Notes: generated by a model from the letters alone, not told the origin. A stretch of DNA of 64,000 nucleotides from Pseudomonas sp. H9 (GCF_004353925.1 NZ_SMOK01000039.1:232247-296246), one strand, 5' to 3'. Numbered from the stretch's first letter, positions 29,028 through 38,187 are shown. A program made the numbers and translations.

Positions 29028-29377
29028 AACGTTAGTTGAAACTTTGTGTCATGCAGCGTTCGGGTTTTCGAATTCGAACGCTGTTTATAACATTCGAAAA
29101 GCAACGCACCACCGCATGGAATGAGCGCAAAAAAAATAGACCGAACGGCTGCTAAAAGGTAGAGCGGCAGCGGCTTTGAGGGCTTGTTTTTGCCGACAGA
29201 GTTAGCGTAGAGTCACTGCACTGTGTTTGCATGGGTCGCTATGGTTCGTGACCTGGGCAGTAGCGCTGAGATTTGCTACAACCCGTTCGACGTCTCTTAC
29301 TTTCCTGCAACCCAGCCCAGTACTCTTTCATTTGGAAGAAGCTGTTACTAATTCTAAGTTTCAAAGGAAATAAGACA
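29028..29377. other. Intergenic region between gcvT and the cold-shock gene
   Basis: These 350 bp contain the weak gcvT terminator and then a stretch with no credible coding frame, presumably the promoter and a long 5' leader of the cold-shock gene, as is usual for CspA-type genes. AAAGGAAAT before the ATG at 29378 is the likely ribosome-binding site. No riboswitch or tRNA was recognised. Confidence 0.6.
29054..29083 (+). terminator. Inverted repeat after gcvT, probable weak terminator
   Basis: CAGCGTTCG and CGAACGCTG, perfect 9-bp arms with a 12-base loop, are followed by TTTATAA. It lies 27 bp past the gcvT stop. The short T-run makes termination efficiency uncertain. Confidence 0.55.
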
Positions 29378-29590
29378 ATGTCCCAACGTCAGAGCGGTAC
29401 CGTCAAGTGGTTTAACGACGAGAAAGGTTTTGGTTTCATCACTCCAGAAAGCGGTCCGGATCTGTTCGTACACTTCCGCGCTATCCAGGGTAACGGCTTC
29501 AAGAGCCTGAAAGAAGGCCAGAAAGTCACCTTCATCGCCGTGCAGGGCCAGAAAGGCATGCAGGCTGACGAAGTGATCGCGGAAGCTTAA
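29378..29590 (+). CDS. Cold-shock domain protein (CspA/CapB-like)
   Basis: A 70-residue single-stranded nucleic-acid-binding protein of the CspA family, acting as RNA chaperone. The RNP1 motif KGFGFITP and the RNP2-like LFVHF are both intact, and '[12 protein letters not shown]' is the typical N terminus. The ATG at 29378 is chosen because an upstream in-frame extension of 35 residues is unlike the family and bypasses the strong AAGGA site. A strong terminator follows, so it is a single-gene unit. Whether it is the cold-induced member cannot be told from sequence. Confidence 0.96.
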
Positions 29591-29602
29591 TTCCCCGATT
29601 CG

Positions 29603-29637
29603 AAAAAGCCCCTGCTGGCAACAGCAGGGGCTTTTTT
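29603..29637 (+). terminator. Rho-independent terminator after the cold-shock gene
   Basis: GCCCCTGCTG and CAGCAGGGGC form a 10-bp perfect stem with a GCAA tetraloop followed by TTTTTT; an A-run on the 5' side could make it work in both directions. Confidence 0.95.
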
Positions 29638-29685
29638 ATGCGCGTAATTCCGTAGAATGGCTGTTTTGCCCAAGGAGGCCCGTGT

Positions 29686-30171
29686 ATGCCCAAGCAGTTG
29701 TTGCAGCCCCAGGGCGATTTCCCTGCCGTCGGTCTGGGCCGGCGCCTGGCCGCCATGTTCTACGATTTCCTGTTGTGCACTGCGCTGCTGATCGTGACTG
29801 CTGGCGTGTACAAGATGATCCAGATGGCAATCATTGGTGAAGCGCAGATGCGCGCGCTGACCGACGCTGGAGCCCTGGACGGCGATCCGTTGCTGTCGAC
29901 CATACTGGTATTTGCCCTGTTCGGCTTTTTCGCCAAGTTCTGGACCCATGGTGGGCAGACACTCGGCATGCAGGTATGGCGCATACGCGTGCAGAACGCC
30001 GACGGCAGCGCCATCAGCCTGTGGCAGGCCCTGCTGCGTTTCGTCGTCGCCATCGCCTCGTGGCTGTGCCTTGGGTTGGGTTTCATCTGGTCGCTGTTCG
30101 ACAAGCGCCAGCGCAGCTGGCACGACATCTATTCCGACACTCAGCTGGTCCAGCTCCCCAAACGCAAGTAA
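29686..30171 (+). CDS. RDD family membrane protein
   Basis: A 161-residue inner-membrane protein of the RDD domain family (conserved Arg-Asp-Asp pattern seen as 'GRRLAAMFYDFLLC' early in the chain). Hydrophobic segments are at about residues 25-45, 65-85 and 105-130. The motif 'WTHGGQTLGMQVWRIRVQNADG' and the C-terminal 'LFDKRQRSWHDIYSDTQLV' are typical of the family. The function is unproven; some RDD proteins have been linked to ion exchange. It is transcribed towards lptG, with REPs and a bidirectional terminator between them. Confidence 0.88.
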   Translation: MPKQLLQPQGDFPAVGLGRRLAAMFYDFLLCTALLIVTAGVYKMIQMAIIGEAQMRALTDAGALDGDPLLSTILVFALFGFFAKFWTHGGQTLGMQVWRIRVQNADGSAISLWQALLRFVVAIASWLCLGLGFIWSLFDKRQRSWHDIYSDTQLVQLPKRK

Positions 30172-30185
30172 CGCGAATTCTGTTG

Positions 30186-30260
30186 CTGTAGGAGCGGGCT
30201 TGCCCCGCGATTACGATGTAACAGGAAGATCGCACTCGCGGGGCAAGCCCGCTCCTACAA
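30186..30260. repeat. REP inverted pair after the RDD gene
   Basis: TAGGAGCGGGCTTGCCCCGCGAT and its facing copy are separated by about 27 bp, in the gap between the converging RDD and lptG genes. Confidence 0.9.
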
Positions 30261-30268
30261 TGCCCCAC

Positions 30269-30297
30269 AAAAAAGCCGACCCGAGGGTCGGCTTTTT
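30269..30297. terminator. Bidirectional terminator between the RDD gene and lptG
   Basis: AAAAAA-GCCGACC-CGAG-GGTCGGC-TTTTT: a 7-8 bp GC stem with an A-run on one side and a T-run on the other, serving both converging genes. Confidence 0.93.
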
Positions 30298-30311
30298 CAT
30301 GCCTGCGAACC

Positions 30312-31373
30312 TTACCCGGCCCGCCGCAACATCCAGAGACCGGCACCTGCGCAAATCGCCGCCGGTATTACCACCGCCAGCAACGGCGGGAAGCCAAACA
30401 CCTGGCTGGAAGGCCCAAGCAGGTCCTGAGCAATGCGGAACACAAAGCCCACCAGCACACCGGTGAAGACCCGTTGCCCCAAGGTAACCGAACGCAGCGG
30501 ACCGAAGATGAACGAGATCGCCATCAGCACCAGCGCCGCTGTCACCATCGGCTGCAATACCTTGGTCCAGAACGCCAGCCAATAGCGGGCATTGTTCAAA
30601 CCCTGATCGGACAGGTAATGGATGTAATCCCACAGTCCGGTAATCGACAGGGACTCTGGTGCCAGTACAACGGTATTGAGCAGTTGCGGTGTAACGGTGA
30701 CATCCCAACGCTCCACAGGCGCTTTGATGACTTCAGTGTGATCGCCACGGAAATGTGTGGTGGTCACATCGCTCAACTGCCAGTGATCGTCCTGATACTG
30801 GGCACGACGGGCAAAGCTGGAGGTCACCAGGTGGCGCTCGTTATCGAAACGGTAACGCGTTACGCCGTACAGCAGGCCATTGGGTTGAACCGAGTTGATG
30901 TGTACGAACTCTTCGCCCTGGCGGTGCCACATGCCACGCTTGGAGCTTTGTGCATCGCCACTGCCCTGCGCCAGGGAGCGGTCGGCCTGGGCCTTGTTCT
31001 CGGTGACCGGCGCCAGGTATTCGCCAATCAGGATACCAACCAGCATCAGCACCAGCATCGGCTTCATGACCGCCCAGACGATACGCCCGATCGACACCCC
31101 AGCCGAGCGCATGATGGTCAGCTCACTGCTGCTGGCCAGGCTGCCCAGGCCGATCAGGCAGCCGATCAGGGCAGCCATCGGCAGCATGTCGTAAAGGCGC
31201 CGTGGCGCGGTCAGCAGTACAAAACTGCCGGCGTCCCACAGGGTGTAGCTGTCGGTGATGTCGCCCATCTCGTCGATGAAGGCAAACAACGAGGCCAGGC
31301 CGAGGATGATCCCAAGTACAGCAATGATCGCCAGCAGCACGCTCTTGCCGATGTAGCGGTCGAGCTTAACCAT
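30312..31373 (-). CDS. lptG: LPS export permease LptG
   Basis: Inner-membrane permease of the LptB2FGC complex that extracts lipopolysaccharide and pushes it onto the LptA bridge (353 residues). Three N-terminal membrane segments, a large periplasmic beta-jellyroll (about residues 130-260) and three C-terminal segments are visible. The ATG at 31371-31373 (MVKLDRYIGKSVLLA) is the family start; a longer frame adds a basic extension. It overlaps lptF by 8 bp. Its partner genes lptA, lptB and lptC lie about 23 kb away in this window. Confidence 0.95.
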   Translation of the reverse strand: MVKLDRYIGKSVLLAIIAVLGIILGLASLFAFIDEMGDITDSYTLWDAGSFVLLTAPRRLYDMLPMAALIGCLIGLGSLASSSELTIMRSAGVSIGRIVWAVMKPMLVLMLVGILIGEYLAPVTENKAQADRSLAQGSGDAQSSKRGMWHRQGEEFVHINSVQPNGLLYGVTRYRFDNERHLVTSSFARRAQYQDDHWQLSDVTTTHFRGDHTEVIKAPVERWDVTVTPQLLNTVVLAPESLSITGLWDYIHYLSDQGLNNARYWLAFWTKVLQPMVTAALVLMAISFIFGPLRSVTLGQRVFTGVLVGFVFRIAQDLLGPSSQVFGFPPLLAVVIPAAICAGAGLWMLRRAG

Positions 31374-32481
31374 GGGCCACCTCCGCACGACGCGCGGCAC
31401 GCTTGAGGCGTAGCGGCTCCCAGTACATCAGCCCCAGACCGATGAGCAAGAAGATTCCGTGGACCCACCAGATACCCAGACCAATCGGCAACTTGCCTTT
31501 CTCCAGAGCACCCCGTACAGCAATCAACATGGTCAAGTACGCCATATACAGAAGAATCGCCGGTAGCAGCTTGAGGAAGCGGCCCTGGCGCGGGTTGACC
31601 CGTGACAGCGGTACCGCCAGCAGGGTTACCACGAACACCAGCAGCGGCAACGACAAGCGCCATTGCAGCTCGGCACGCTCACGGCGACCATCGCTGGCAA
31701 GCAGTTCGGAAGTCGGAATCGCTTCGCGGTCGGTGATTTCTTCACTGACTTCAGGCTTGGGCAGCAGCACGCCATAGGTGTCGTACTTGATTGCGCGGTA
31801 GTCAGCCTGGCCTGGGTTACCGTCGTAGCGATAGCCGTTCTCCAGAATCAGGTAACGGTTGCCGTCGGCACCGATTTCCTGACGCCCCTTCTCAGCGACC
31901 AGCACCGAAGGTGCACGTTCTTTGGTCTTGTCCTGGGAGAAGCGCTTCTCGGAAATGAACACACCGGCAAGGTTGGCGCGGTCTTCAGACAGTTCTTCGG
32001 TGTATGTCACCCGCGAACCATCGCGCAACGTCTGGAAGCGCCCAGGCACCAGGGTATCGAACTCGGTCAGGGCGTCCTGCTGGTTGATGATCTGTGCTAC
32101 TTGAGTAACGCCCTGAGGCGCCAGGCCAAGACTCAGCCAGGCGACCAGCACGGCAACCAGAGCTGCGGGGGCCATAGTCATGCCCAACAGACGCTGTTGG
32201 CTCATGCCGGTGGCCGACAGCACGGTCATTTCGCTTTCAAGGTACAGGCGGCCGTAGGCCAGCAGAATGCCCAGGAACAGTCCCAGCGGCAGGATCAACT
32301 GCAGGAACCCTGGCAAGCGGTAGCCCATGATCAGGAACAGCACGCCCGGGTCGAGCACACCCTGGGCCGCTTGGGCCAGGTACTTGATGAAGCGCCCGCT
32401 CATGATGATCACCAGCAGCACAGCGCTGACGGCACTCAAGGTCACCAGGACCTCGCGGGACAGATATCGGAAGACGATCAA
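31366..32481 (-). CDS. lptF: LPS export permease LptF (TTG start)
   Basis: Partner permease of LptG in the lipopolysaccharide exporter (371 residues from this start). I place the start at a TTG (32479-32481) giving 'IVFRYLSREVLVTLSAVSAVL', the usual LptF N terminus, with GGAG 8 bp upstream. The next in-frame ATG upstream would add 49 residues unlike the family. Six membrane segments flank a periplasmic jellyroll domain. It is divergent from pepA and translationally coupled to lptG. Confidence 0.93.
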   Translation of the reverse strand: MIVFRYLSREVLVTLSAVSAVLLVIIMSGRFIKYLAQAAQGVLDPGVLFLIMGYRLPGFLQLILPLGLFLGILLAYGRLYLESEMTVLSATGMSQQRLLGMTMAPAALVAVLVAWLSLGLAPQGVTQVAQIINQQDALTEFDTLVPGRFQTLRDGSRVTYTEELSEDRANLAGVFISEKRFSQDKTKERAPSVLVAEKGRQEIGADGNRYLILENGYRYDGNPGQADYRAIKYDTYGVLLPKPEVSEEITDREAIPTSELLASDGRRERAELQWRLSLPLLVFVVTLLAVPLSRVNPRQGRFLKLLPAILLYMAYLTMLIAVRGALEKGKLPIGLGIWWVHGIFLLIGLGLMYWEPLRLKRAARRAEVAHG

Positions 32482-32764
32482 ACCAGACACTCCTGGGTTG
32501 TCAGGCTCGGACAGCCAAACAAAAAATCCATAACAGCCAAGAATAGTTGCTGACTCGCCAGCGCGAGCCCGCAAAAAAGTTGGCGCATTATCCTGTGATT
32601 GGCCGTGCCTGTCACTGGCGTTACTCATTGCTTCATTAACGGGGTTGTCAGGTCGGTCCGAGCAGGCTCAAACTGGCGGCTTTATCACTGGCCCGCGACC
32701 TGCGGCCAGCTCGCTTGAAGTGCCCGCACCAGCGCGCAAAGAACAGATCATTCGGGGAACGGAC

Positions 32765-34258
32765 ATGGAACTGGTTGTAAAGAGCGTAGCCGCTGCATCC
32801 TTGAAAACTGCCACACTGGTACTCCCAGTCGGCGAAGGCCGCAAACTCGGCGCCAACGCCAAAGCTGTCGATGAAGCCAGCGGCGGTGCGCTAAGTGCCG
32901 TACTCAAGCGCGGCGACCTGACCGGCAAGCTCGGCCAGACCTTGTTGCTGCAAAGCCTGCCAAACCTCAAGGCCGAGCGCGTATTGCTGGTCGGCACCGG
33001 CAAAGACGGTGAACTGGGCGACCGTAGCTGGCGCAAAGTGGTAGCCGCCGTCCTGGCCGTGCTCAAAGGCCTCAATGGCACTGACGCCGTGCTGGCCCTG
33101 GGCGATGTGGCGGTAACCGGCCGCGATGCCTTCTATAGCAAGTCTCGCCTGCTGGCCGAAACCCTGCTCGACGGCGAGTACGTCTTTGACCAGTTCAAGA
33201 GCAAAAAAGCCGAACCTCGCGCCCTGAAGAAAATCACCCTGCTGGCCGACAAGGCCGGTGCCGCCGACATCGAGCGCGCCATCAAGCACGCCGCCGCGAT
33301 TGCCAGCGGGATGAGCTTCGCCCGTGACCTGGGCAACCTGCCACCTAACGTCTGCCACCCAAGCTTCCTCGCCGAACAAGCCAAGGGCATGGGCAAAGCC
33401 TACAAGGGCCTGAAGGTCGAAGTTCTCGATGAGAAAAAGATCAAAGAACTGGGCATGGGCGCGTTCTACGCCGTGGGCCAGGGCAGCGACCAGCCGCCAC
33501 GCCTGATCGTGCTCAACTACCAAGGCGGCAAAAAGAGCGAGAAGCCATTTGTGCTGGTAGGTAAAGGCATCACCTTCGACACCGGTGGCATCAGCCTCAA
33601 GCCGGGTGCCGGCATGGACGAAATGAAGTACGACATGGGCGGTGCTGCCAGCGTCTTCGGTACCCTGCGCGCCGTGCTTGAACTGCAACTGCCGATCAAC
33701 CTGGTGTGCCTGCTGGCCTGCGCCGAAAACATGCCAAGCGGCGGCGCTACTCGTCCGGGCGACATCGTTACCACCATGAGCGGGCAGACTGTCGAGATCC
33801 TCAACACCGACGCCGAAGGCCGCCTGGTGCTGTGCGATACCCTGACCTACGCCGAGCGCTTCAAGCCTCAGGCAGTAGTCGACATCGCCACCCTGACCGG
33901 CGCCTGCATCGTTGCCTTGGGTAGCCATACCTCGGGCCTGATGGGCAACAACGATGAGCTGGTCAATCAACTGCTCGACGCCGGCAAGCGCGCCGACGAC
34001 CGCGCCTGGCAACTGCCGTTGTTCGACGAGTACCAAGAGCAGCTGGACAGCCCGTTCGCCGACATCGCCAACATTGGCGGGCCGAAGGCGGGCACCATCA
34101 CCGCCGGTTGCTTCCTGTCGCGCTTTGCCAAGGCCTACAACTGGGCGCATCTGGACATCGCAGGTACCGCGTGGATCAGCGGCGGCAAGGACAAGGGCGC
34201 CACTGGCCGCCCGGTACCATTGCTGACTCAATACCTGCTTGATCGCGCCAATGCCTGA
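32765..34258 (+). CDS. pepA: Leucyl aminopeptidase PepA
   Basis: Family M17 dizinc/dimanganese aminopeptidase (497 residues); in gamma-proteobacteria PepA also binds DNA in regulation and recombination. The signature NTDAEGRLVL is near residue 350, and metal ligands fall in 'GKGITFDTGGISLKP' and 'DMGGAASVFG'. The ATG at 32765 gives the family N terminus MELVVKSVAAASL; an upstream in-frame ATG adds 40 residues with no homology. It is divergent from lptF and followed by a long hairpin before holC. Confidence 0.96.
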   Translation: MELVVKSVAAASLKTATLVLPVGEGRKLGANAKAVDEASGGALSAVLKRGDLTGKLGQTLLLQSLPNLKAERVLLVGTGKDGELGDRSWRKVVAAVLAVLKGLNGTDAVLALGDVAVTGRDAFYSKSRLLAETLLDGEYVFDQFKSKKAEPRALKKITLLADKAGAADIERAIKHAAAIASGMSFARDLGNLPPNVCHPSFLAEQAKGMGKAYKGLKVEVLDEKKIKELGMGAFYAVGQGSDQPPRLIVLNYQGGKKSEKPFVLVGKGITFDTGGISLKPGAGMDEMKYDMGGAASVFGTLRAVLELQLPINLVCLLACAENMPSGGATRPGDIVTTMSGQTVEILNTDAEGRLVLCDTLTYAERFKPQAVVDIATLTGACIVALGSHTSGLMGNNDELVNQLLDAGKRADDRAWQLPLFDEYQEQLDSPFADIANIGGPKAGTITAGCFLSRFAKAYNWAHLDIAGTAWISGGKDKGATGRPVPLLTQYLLDRANA

Positions 34259-34264
34259 GTGAGT

Positions 34265-34300
34265 GCCGCTTGCCTGCGCCCTTGAGCGCAGGCAAGCGGC
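34265..34300 (+). other. Perfect 15-bp hairpin between pepA and holC
   Basis: GCCGCTTGCCTGCGC and its exact complement enclose the loop CCTTGA. There is no T-run. The 3' arm ends 9 bp before the holC ATG, so in a pepA-holC transcript it would lie at the holC ribosome-binding region. Confidence 0.85.
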
Positions 34301-34309
34301 CGGCAGACC

Positions 34310-34738
34310 ATGAACAAAGTCGATTTCTATATTCTGCCCAGCGATGCGCCATCGGCGCGCCTGGATTTCGCCTGCAAGCTCTGCGAGAAGGCCTGGCGGA
34401 TGGGGCATCAGGTTTACCTGCATTGCGCCGATGCCGAGCAGCGTGACGATCTTGATGCCCGCCTGTGGGCCTTCAAGGGTGAAGCCTTCGTACCGCACAC
34501 GCGTGCCGAGGATGACGCTCAAGGCTGCGTGGTACTGGGCCTGGGTGCCGATCCCGGCAGCCACCACGACTTACTGATCAATCTCGACCTCAAGGTTGCG
34601 CCTTTCGCCGATCGCTTTGCCCGTATCGCCGAGATTGTTGTCGAGGAGCCGACGATCCGTCAGGCTGCCCGAGAGAGTTTTCGTTTCTACCGCGAACAGG
34701 GCTATGCTCTGCAAGACCACCGCTTACAGCGACTCTGA
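34310..34738 (+). CDS. holC: DNA polymerase III chi subunit HolC
   Basis: Clamp-loader accessory subunit that links the psi subunit to single-strand-binding protein (142 residues). The N terminus 'KVDFYILPSDAPSARLDFACKLCEKAW' and 'RAEDDAQGCVVLGLGADP' fit the chi family. The pepA-holC-valS order is a common gamma-proteobacterial arrangement. No good Shine-Dalgarno is visible; the strong hairpin just upstream may limit or couple translation. Confidence 0.94.
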   Translation: MNKVDFYILPSDAPSARLDFACKLCEKAWRMGHQVYLHCADAEQRDDLDARLWAFKGEAFVPHTRAEDDAQGCVVLGLGADPGSHHDLLINLDLKVAPFADRFARIAEIVVEEPTIRQAARESFRFYREQGYALQDHRLQRL

Positions 34739-34740
34739 AG

Positions 34741-35094
34741 ATGACGGACAAACCCACTCCCCTGCCCCAATCTGCACACCTGCTCGACGACCTCGAATCG
34801 ATCCGTCAGTTGCTGGGCGATGAATCCCTCGAACCGCCACTGTTGACCGACACGGTCGAGGAGCAGATTCCGTTGCTGCTCGAAGAGGCCCCGGTGCCGC
34901 CTGCTGCAGCCGAGCCAGCAGCCCCCGTGGACCCTCAGACCCGCCGCCAGGATACCCTGCTGCATCTGGATGCTGAGTTACGCGCTGCTGCACAGTTGAT
35001 CATGCAGGACGTGATCAACGACTTCACACCGCACATCGAAAACGAGATCAAACGTCGCCTCGATGCTCGGCTAGAGCGTCTGCTTAATCCATAA
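34741..35094 (+). CDS. Conserved hypothetical protein between holC and valS
   Basis: A 117-residue acidic protein starting 2 bp after holC, so probably co-translated. The N-terminal 35 residues and a proline/alanine-rich linker (about residues 40-65, 'APVPPAAAEPAAPVDPQ') look disordered. The C-terminal 45 residues form a likely amphipathic helix ('ELRAAAQLIMQDVINDFTPH' and 'IENEIKRRLDARLERLL'). I know it only as a gene conserved at this position in pseudomonads. A link to the clamp loader is suggested by position only. Confidence 0.8.
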   Translation: MTDKPTPLPQSAHLLDDLESIRQLLGDESLEPPLLTDTVEEQIPLLLEEAPVPPAAAEPAAPVDPQTRRQDTLLHLDAELRAAAQLIMQDVINDFTPHIENEIKRRLDARLERLLNP

Positions 35095-35160
35095 ATCGCG
35101 GGGCAAGCCCGCTCCCACAGGTGTGCTGTCAAACCTGTGGGAGCGGGCTTGCCCCGCGAT
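35094..35160. repeat. REP inverted pair upstream of valS
   Basis: ATCGCGGGGCAAGCCCGCTCC and GGAGCGGGCTTGCCCCGCGAT face each other across a spacer of about 22 bp that itself is partly self-complementary (CCACAGGT ... ACCTGTGG), extending the potential hairpin. Confidence 0.92.
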
Positions 35161-35258
35161 GTTTTTGCCTCCTGCCATCACCTCACGCTACGCCCCGGCA
35201 CTTATCCCCGTTATACTGCCCGGCTTTCCTGAATAAATGCCATAGGGTCCCGCCGCGC

Positions 35259-38105
35259 ATGGATAAGACCTACCAGCCGCACGCTATTGAAACTTCCTGG
35301 TACAACACCTGGGAGTCCGAGAATTATTTCGCTCCGCAAGGCGCGGGCGATTCTTACACCATCATGATTCCGCCGCCGAACGTAACCGGCAGCCTGCACA
35401 TGGGTCATGGTTTCAATAACGCGATCATGGATGCCTTGATCCGTTTCCGCCGCATGCAGGGCCGTAACACCCTGTGGCAGCCCGGTACCGACCACGCCGG
35501 TATCGCCACCCAGATGCTGGTAGAGCGCCAGCTCGAGGCCAAAGGCCAGAACCGCCACGACCTGGGTCGCGAGAAATTCCTGGAAAAAGTCTGGGAATGG
35601 AAAGAGCAGTCCGGTGGCAACATCAGCCGCCAGATCCGCCGCCTGGGCTCCTCGGTCGACTGGAGCCGCGAGCGCTTCACCATGGACGACGGCCTGTCGG
35701 AAGCGGTGAAAGAAGCGTTCGTACGCCTGCACGAAGATGGCCTGATCTACCGCGGCAAGCGCCTGGTCAACTGGGACACCAAGCTGCACACGGCGATTTC
35801 CGACCTCGAAGTGGAAAACCACGACGAGAAGGGCCACCTGTGGAACCTGCGCTACCCACTGGCTGACGGCGCGAAAACCGCCGACGGCAAAGACTACCTG
35901 ATCGTCGCCACCACCCGTCCGGAAACCATGCTCGGCGACGCCGCCGTTGCCGTGAACCCCGAAGACGAGCGTTACAAAGCGCTGATCGGCAAGTATGTTG
36001 AGCTGCCGCTGGTTGGCCGCCGCATCCCGATTATCGGCGACGACTACTGCGACCCTGAGTTCGGCACCGGCTGTGTGAAAATCACCCCGGCACACGATTT
36101 CAACGACTACGAAGTCGGCAAACGCCACAACCTGCCGCTGCTGAACATCTTCGACAAAAACGCTTTCGTGCTGCCTGCTGCCCAGGTGTTCAACCTCGAC
36201 GGCACCGTCAACGAAAGCATCGATGCCAGCCTGCCAGCCCAGTACGCCGGTCTCGACCGTTTCGTTGCGCGCAAGCAGATCGTTGCCGACTTCGACGCCG
36301 CCGGCCTGCTGGTCAGCGTCGACGATCACGCCCTGAAAGTACCGAAAGGCGACCGCTCCGGCACCGTCATCGAGCCTTGGCTGACCGACCAGTGGTACGT
36401 GTCGACCAAACCGCTGGCCGAGCCTGCGATTGCTGCTGTCGAAGACGGCCGCATCCAGTTCGTACCCAAGCAGTACGAAAACATGTACTTCTCCTGGATG
36501 CGCGATATCCAGGACTGGTGCATCAGCCGTCAGCTGTGGTGGGGCCACCGTATTCCGGCCTGGTACGACGAGTCCGGCAAGGTCTACGTCGGTCGCAGTG
36601 AAGAAGAAGTGCGCGCCAAGCACAACCTCGGTGCCGACGTGGTCCTGAACCAGGACAACGACGTACTCGACACCTGGTTCAGCTCGGGCCTGTGGACCTT
36701 CTCGACCCTGGGCTGGCCGCAGCAAACCGAATTCCTCAAGACCTTCCACTCCACCGACGTGCTGGTCACCGGTTTCGACATCATTTTCTTCTGGGTTGCC
36801 CGGATGATCATGCTGACCATGCACCTGGTGAAGAACGAAGACGGCACCCCGCAGGTTCCGTTCAAAACGGTCTACGTCCACGGTCTGGTGCGCGATGGCC
36901 AGGGCCAGAAGATGTCCAAGTCCAAGGGCAACGTCCTTGACCCGCTGGACATCGTCGACGGCATTACCCTGGACGAGCTGCTGGAAAAACGCACCAGCGG
37001 CCTGATGCAGCCCAAGCTGGCCGAGAAAATCGCCAAGCAGACCAAGGCCGAGTTCCCGGAAGGCATCGCCAGCTATGGCACCGATGCCCTGCGCTTTACC
37101 TTCTGCTCGCTGGCCTCCACCGGTCGCGACATCAAGTTCGACATGGGCCGCGTCGAAGGCTACCGCAACTTCTGCAACAAGATCTGGAACGCGGCGCGCT
37201 ACGTGCTGGACAAAGGTGAAGACTGCGGTCAGAACGGCGAAGCCTACGAGCTGTCGCTGGCCGATCGTTGGATCATCTCCCAGCTGCAACGCACTGAAGC
37301 CGAAGTGACCCGCCAGTTGGAGCAGTTCCGCTTCGACCTGGCCGCCCAGGCCCTTTACGAGTTCATCTGGAACCAGTACTGCGACTGGTACCTGGAGCTG
37401 TCCAAGCCTGTGCTGTGGGACGAAAACGCCCCAGTCGAACGCGCCCGTGGCACCCGTCGTACCCTGGTACGTGTGCTGGAAGTTGCCCTGCGCCTGGCTC
37501 ACCCGTTCATGCCATTCATCACCGAAGAAATCTGGCAGCGCCTGGCGCCGCTGGCCGGTGCCGAAGGCAAGACCATCATGCTGCAGCCGTGGCCGGTGGC
37601 CAACGAAAGCCGTATCGATGCGGCTGCCGAAGGCGACATCGAATGGCTCAAGGAACTGATGCTCGGCGTGCGTAACATCCGCGGCGAGATGAACATCGGC
37701 CCAGGCAAGCCGCTGCAACTGTTCCTCAAGAACGCCAGCGCTGAAGACCAGCGCCGTCTGCAGGAAAACGAAGCGCTGCTGAAGAAGCTGGCGAAGATCG
37801 AATCCTTCACCGTACTGGGCGAACAGGAAGAAGCACCACTGAGCGCCACTGCACTGGTAGGCGACCTGCAAGTGCTAGTGCCGATGGCTGGCCTGATCGA
37901 CAAGGACGCGGAACTTGCGCGCCTGAACAAGGAAATCCAGCGCCTGCAAGGCGAAGTTCAGCGCGTGGGTGGCAAGCTGTCCAACGCCGCCTTCGTCGAC
38001 AAGGCACCGCCTGCGGTGATCGACAAAGAGCGCGCCAAGCTGGCTGAAGCCGAACAGGCCCTGGCCAACTTCACCGAGCAGCATGCGCGGATCGCTGCAC
38101 TGTAA
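35259..38105 (+). CDS. valS: Valyl-tRNA synthetase ValS
   Basis: Class I aminoacyl-tRNA synthetase charging tRNA-Val (948 residues). The HIGH-type motif is HMGH at residues 47-50 after 'PPPNVTGSL', and the KMSKS motif is intact at 551-555. The CP1 editing domain lies between them ('TTRPETMLGDAAVAV'). The C terminus is the usual coiled-coil arm ('DAELARLNKEIQRLQGEVQR'). The ATG at 35259 matches the family start MDKTYQPHAIE; an earlier in-frame ATG begins inside a REP. Confidence 0.98.
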   Translation: MDKTYQPHAIETSWYNTWESENYFAPQGAGDSYTIMIPPPNVTGSLHMGHGFNNAIMDALIRFRRMQGRNTLWQPGTDHAGIATQMLVERQLEAKGQNRHDLGREKFLEKVWEWKEQSGGNISRQIRRLGSSVDWSRERFTMDDGLSEAVKEAFVRLHEDGLIYRGKRLVNWDTKLHTAISDLEVENHDEKGHLWNLRYPLADGAKTADGKDYLIVATTRPETMLGDAAVAVNPEDERYKALIGKYVELPLVGRRIPIIGDDYCDPEFGTGCVKITPAHDFNDYEVGKRHNLPLLNIFDKNAFVLPAAQVFNLDGTVNESIDASLPAQYAGLDRFVARKQIVADFDAAGLLVSVDDHALKVPKGDRSGTVIEPWLTDQWYVSTKPLAEPAIAAVEDGRIQFVPKQYENMYFSWMRDIQDWCISRQLWWGHRIPAWYDESGKVYVGRSEEEVRAKHNLGADVVLNQDNDVLDTWFSSGLWTFSTLGWPQQTEFLKTFHSTDVLVTGFDIIFFWVARMIMLTMHLVKNEDGTPQVPFKTVYVHGLVRDGQGQKMSKSKGNVLDPLDIVDGITLDELLEKRTSGLMQPKLAEKIAKQTKAEFPEGIASYGTDALRFTFCSLASTGRDIKFDMGRVEGYRNFCNKIWNAARYVLDKGEDCGQNGEAYELSLADRWIISQLQRTEAEVTRQLEQFRFDLAAQALYEFIWNQYCDWYLELSKPVLWDENAPVERARGTRRTLVRVLEVALRLAHPFMPFITEEIWQRLAPLAGAEGKTIMLQPWPVANESRIDAAAEGDIEWLKELMLGVRNIRGEMNIGPGKPLQLFLKNASAEDQRRLQENEALLKKLAKIESFTVLGEQEEAPLSATALVGDLQVLVPMAGLIDKDAELARLNKEIQRLQGEVQRVGGKLSNAAFVDKAPPAVIDKERAKLAEAEQALANFTEQHARIAAL

Positions 38106-38127
38106 CACTCGCTGATTTCAGCGACGC

Positions 38128-38187
38128 CATCGCGGGTCAAGCCCGCTCCCACAGGGCTCCCTGTAGGAGCGGGCTTGACCCGCGATG
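38128..38187. repeat. REP inverted pair (variant with TCAAGCC) between valS and rlmF
   Basis: CATCGCGGGTCAAGCCCGCTCC faces GGAGCGGGCTTGACCCGCGATG. Both units carry the same change (GGTC / GACC), so pairing is preserved. Confidence 0.9.

Noticed and set aside
32482..32628. Longer LptF beginning at an upstream ATG
   Set aside because: The 49 added residues do not resemble LptF, and the TTG start has GGAG at suitable spacing.
35121..35258. ValS extension starting inside a REP element
   Set aside because: The first residues come from the repeat and the conserved start MDKTYQPHAIE lies at 35259.
35211..37871. An 886-codon open frame antisense to valS
   Set aside because: Same artefact; valS has both synthetase motifs and full family length.
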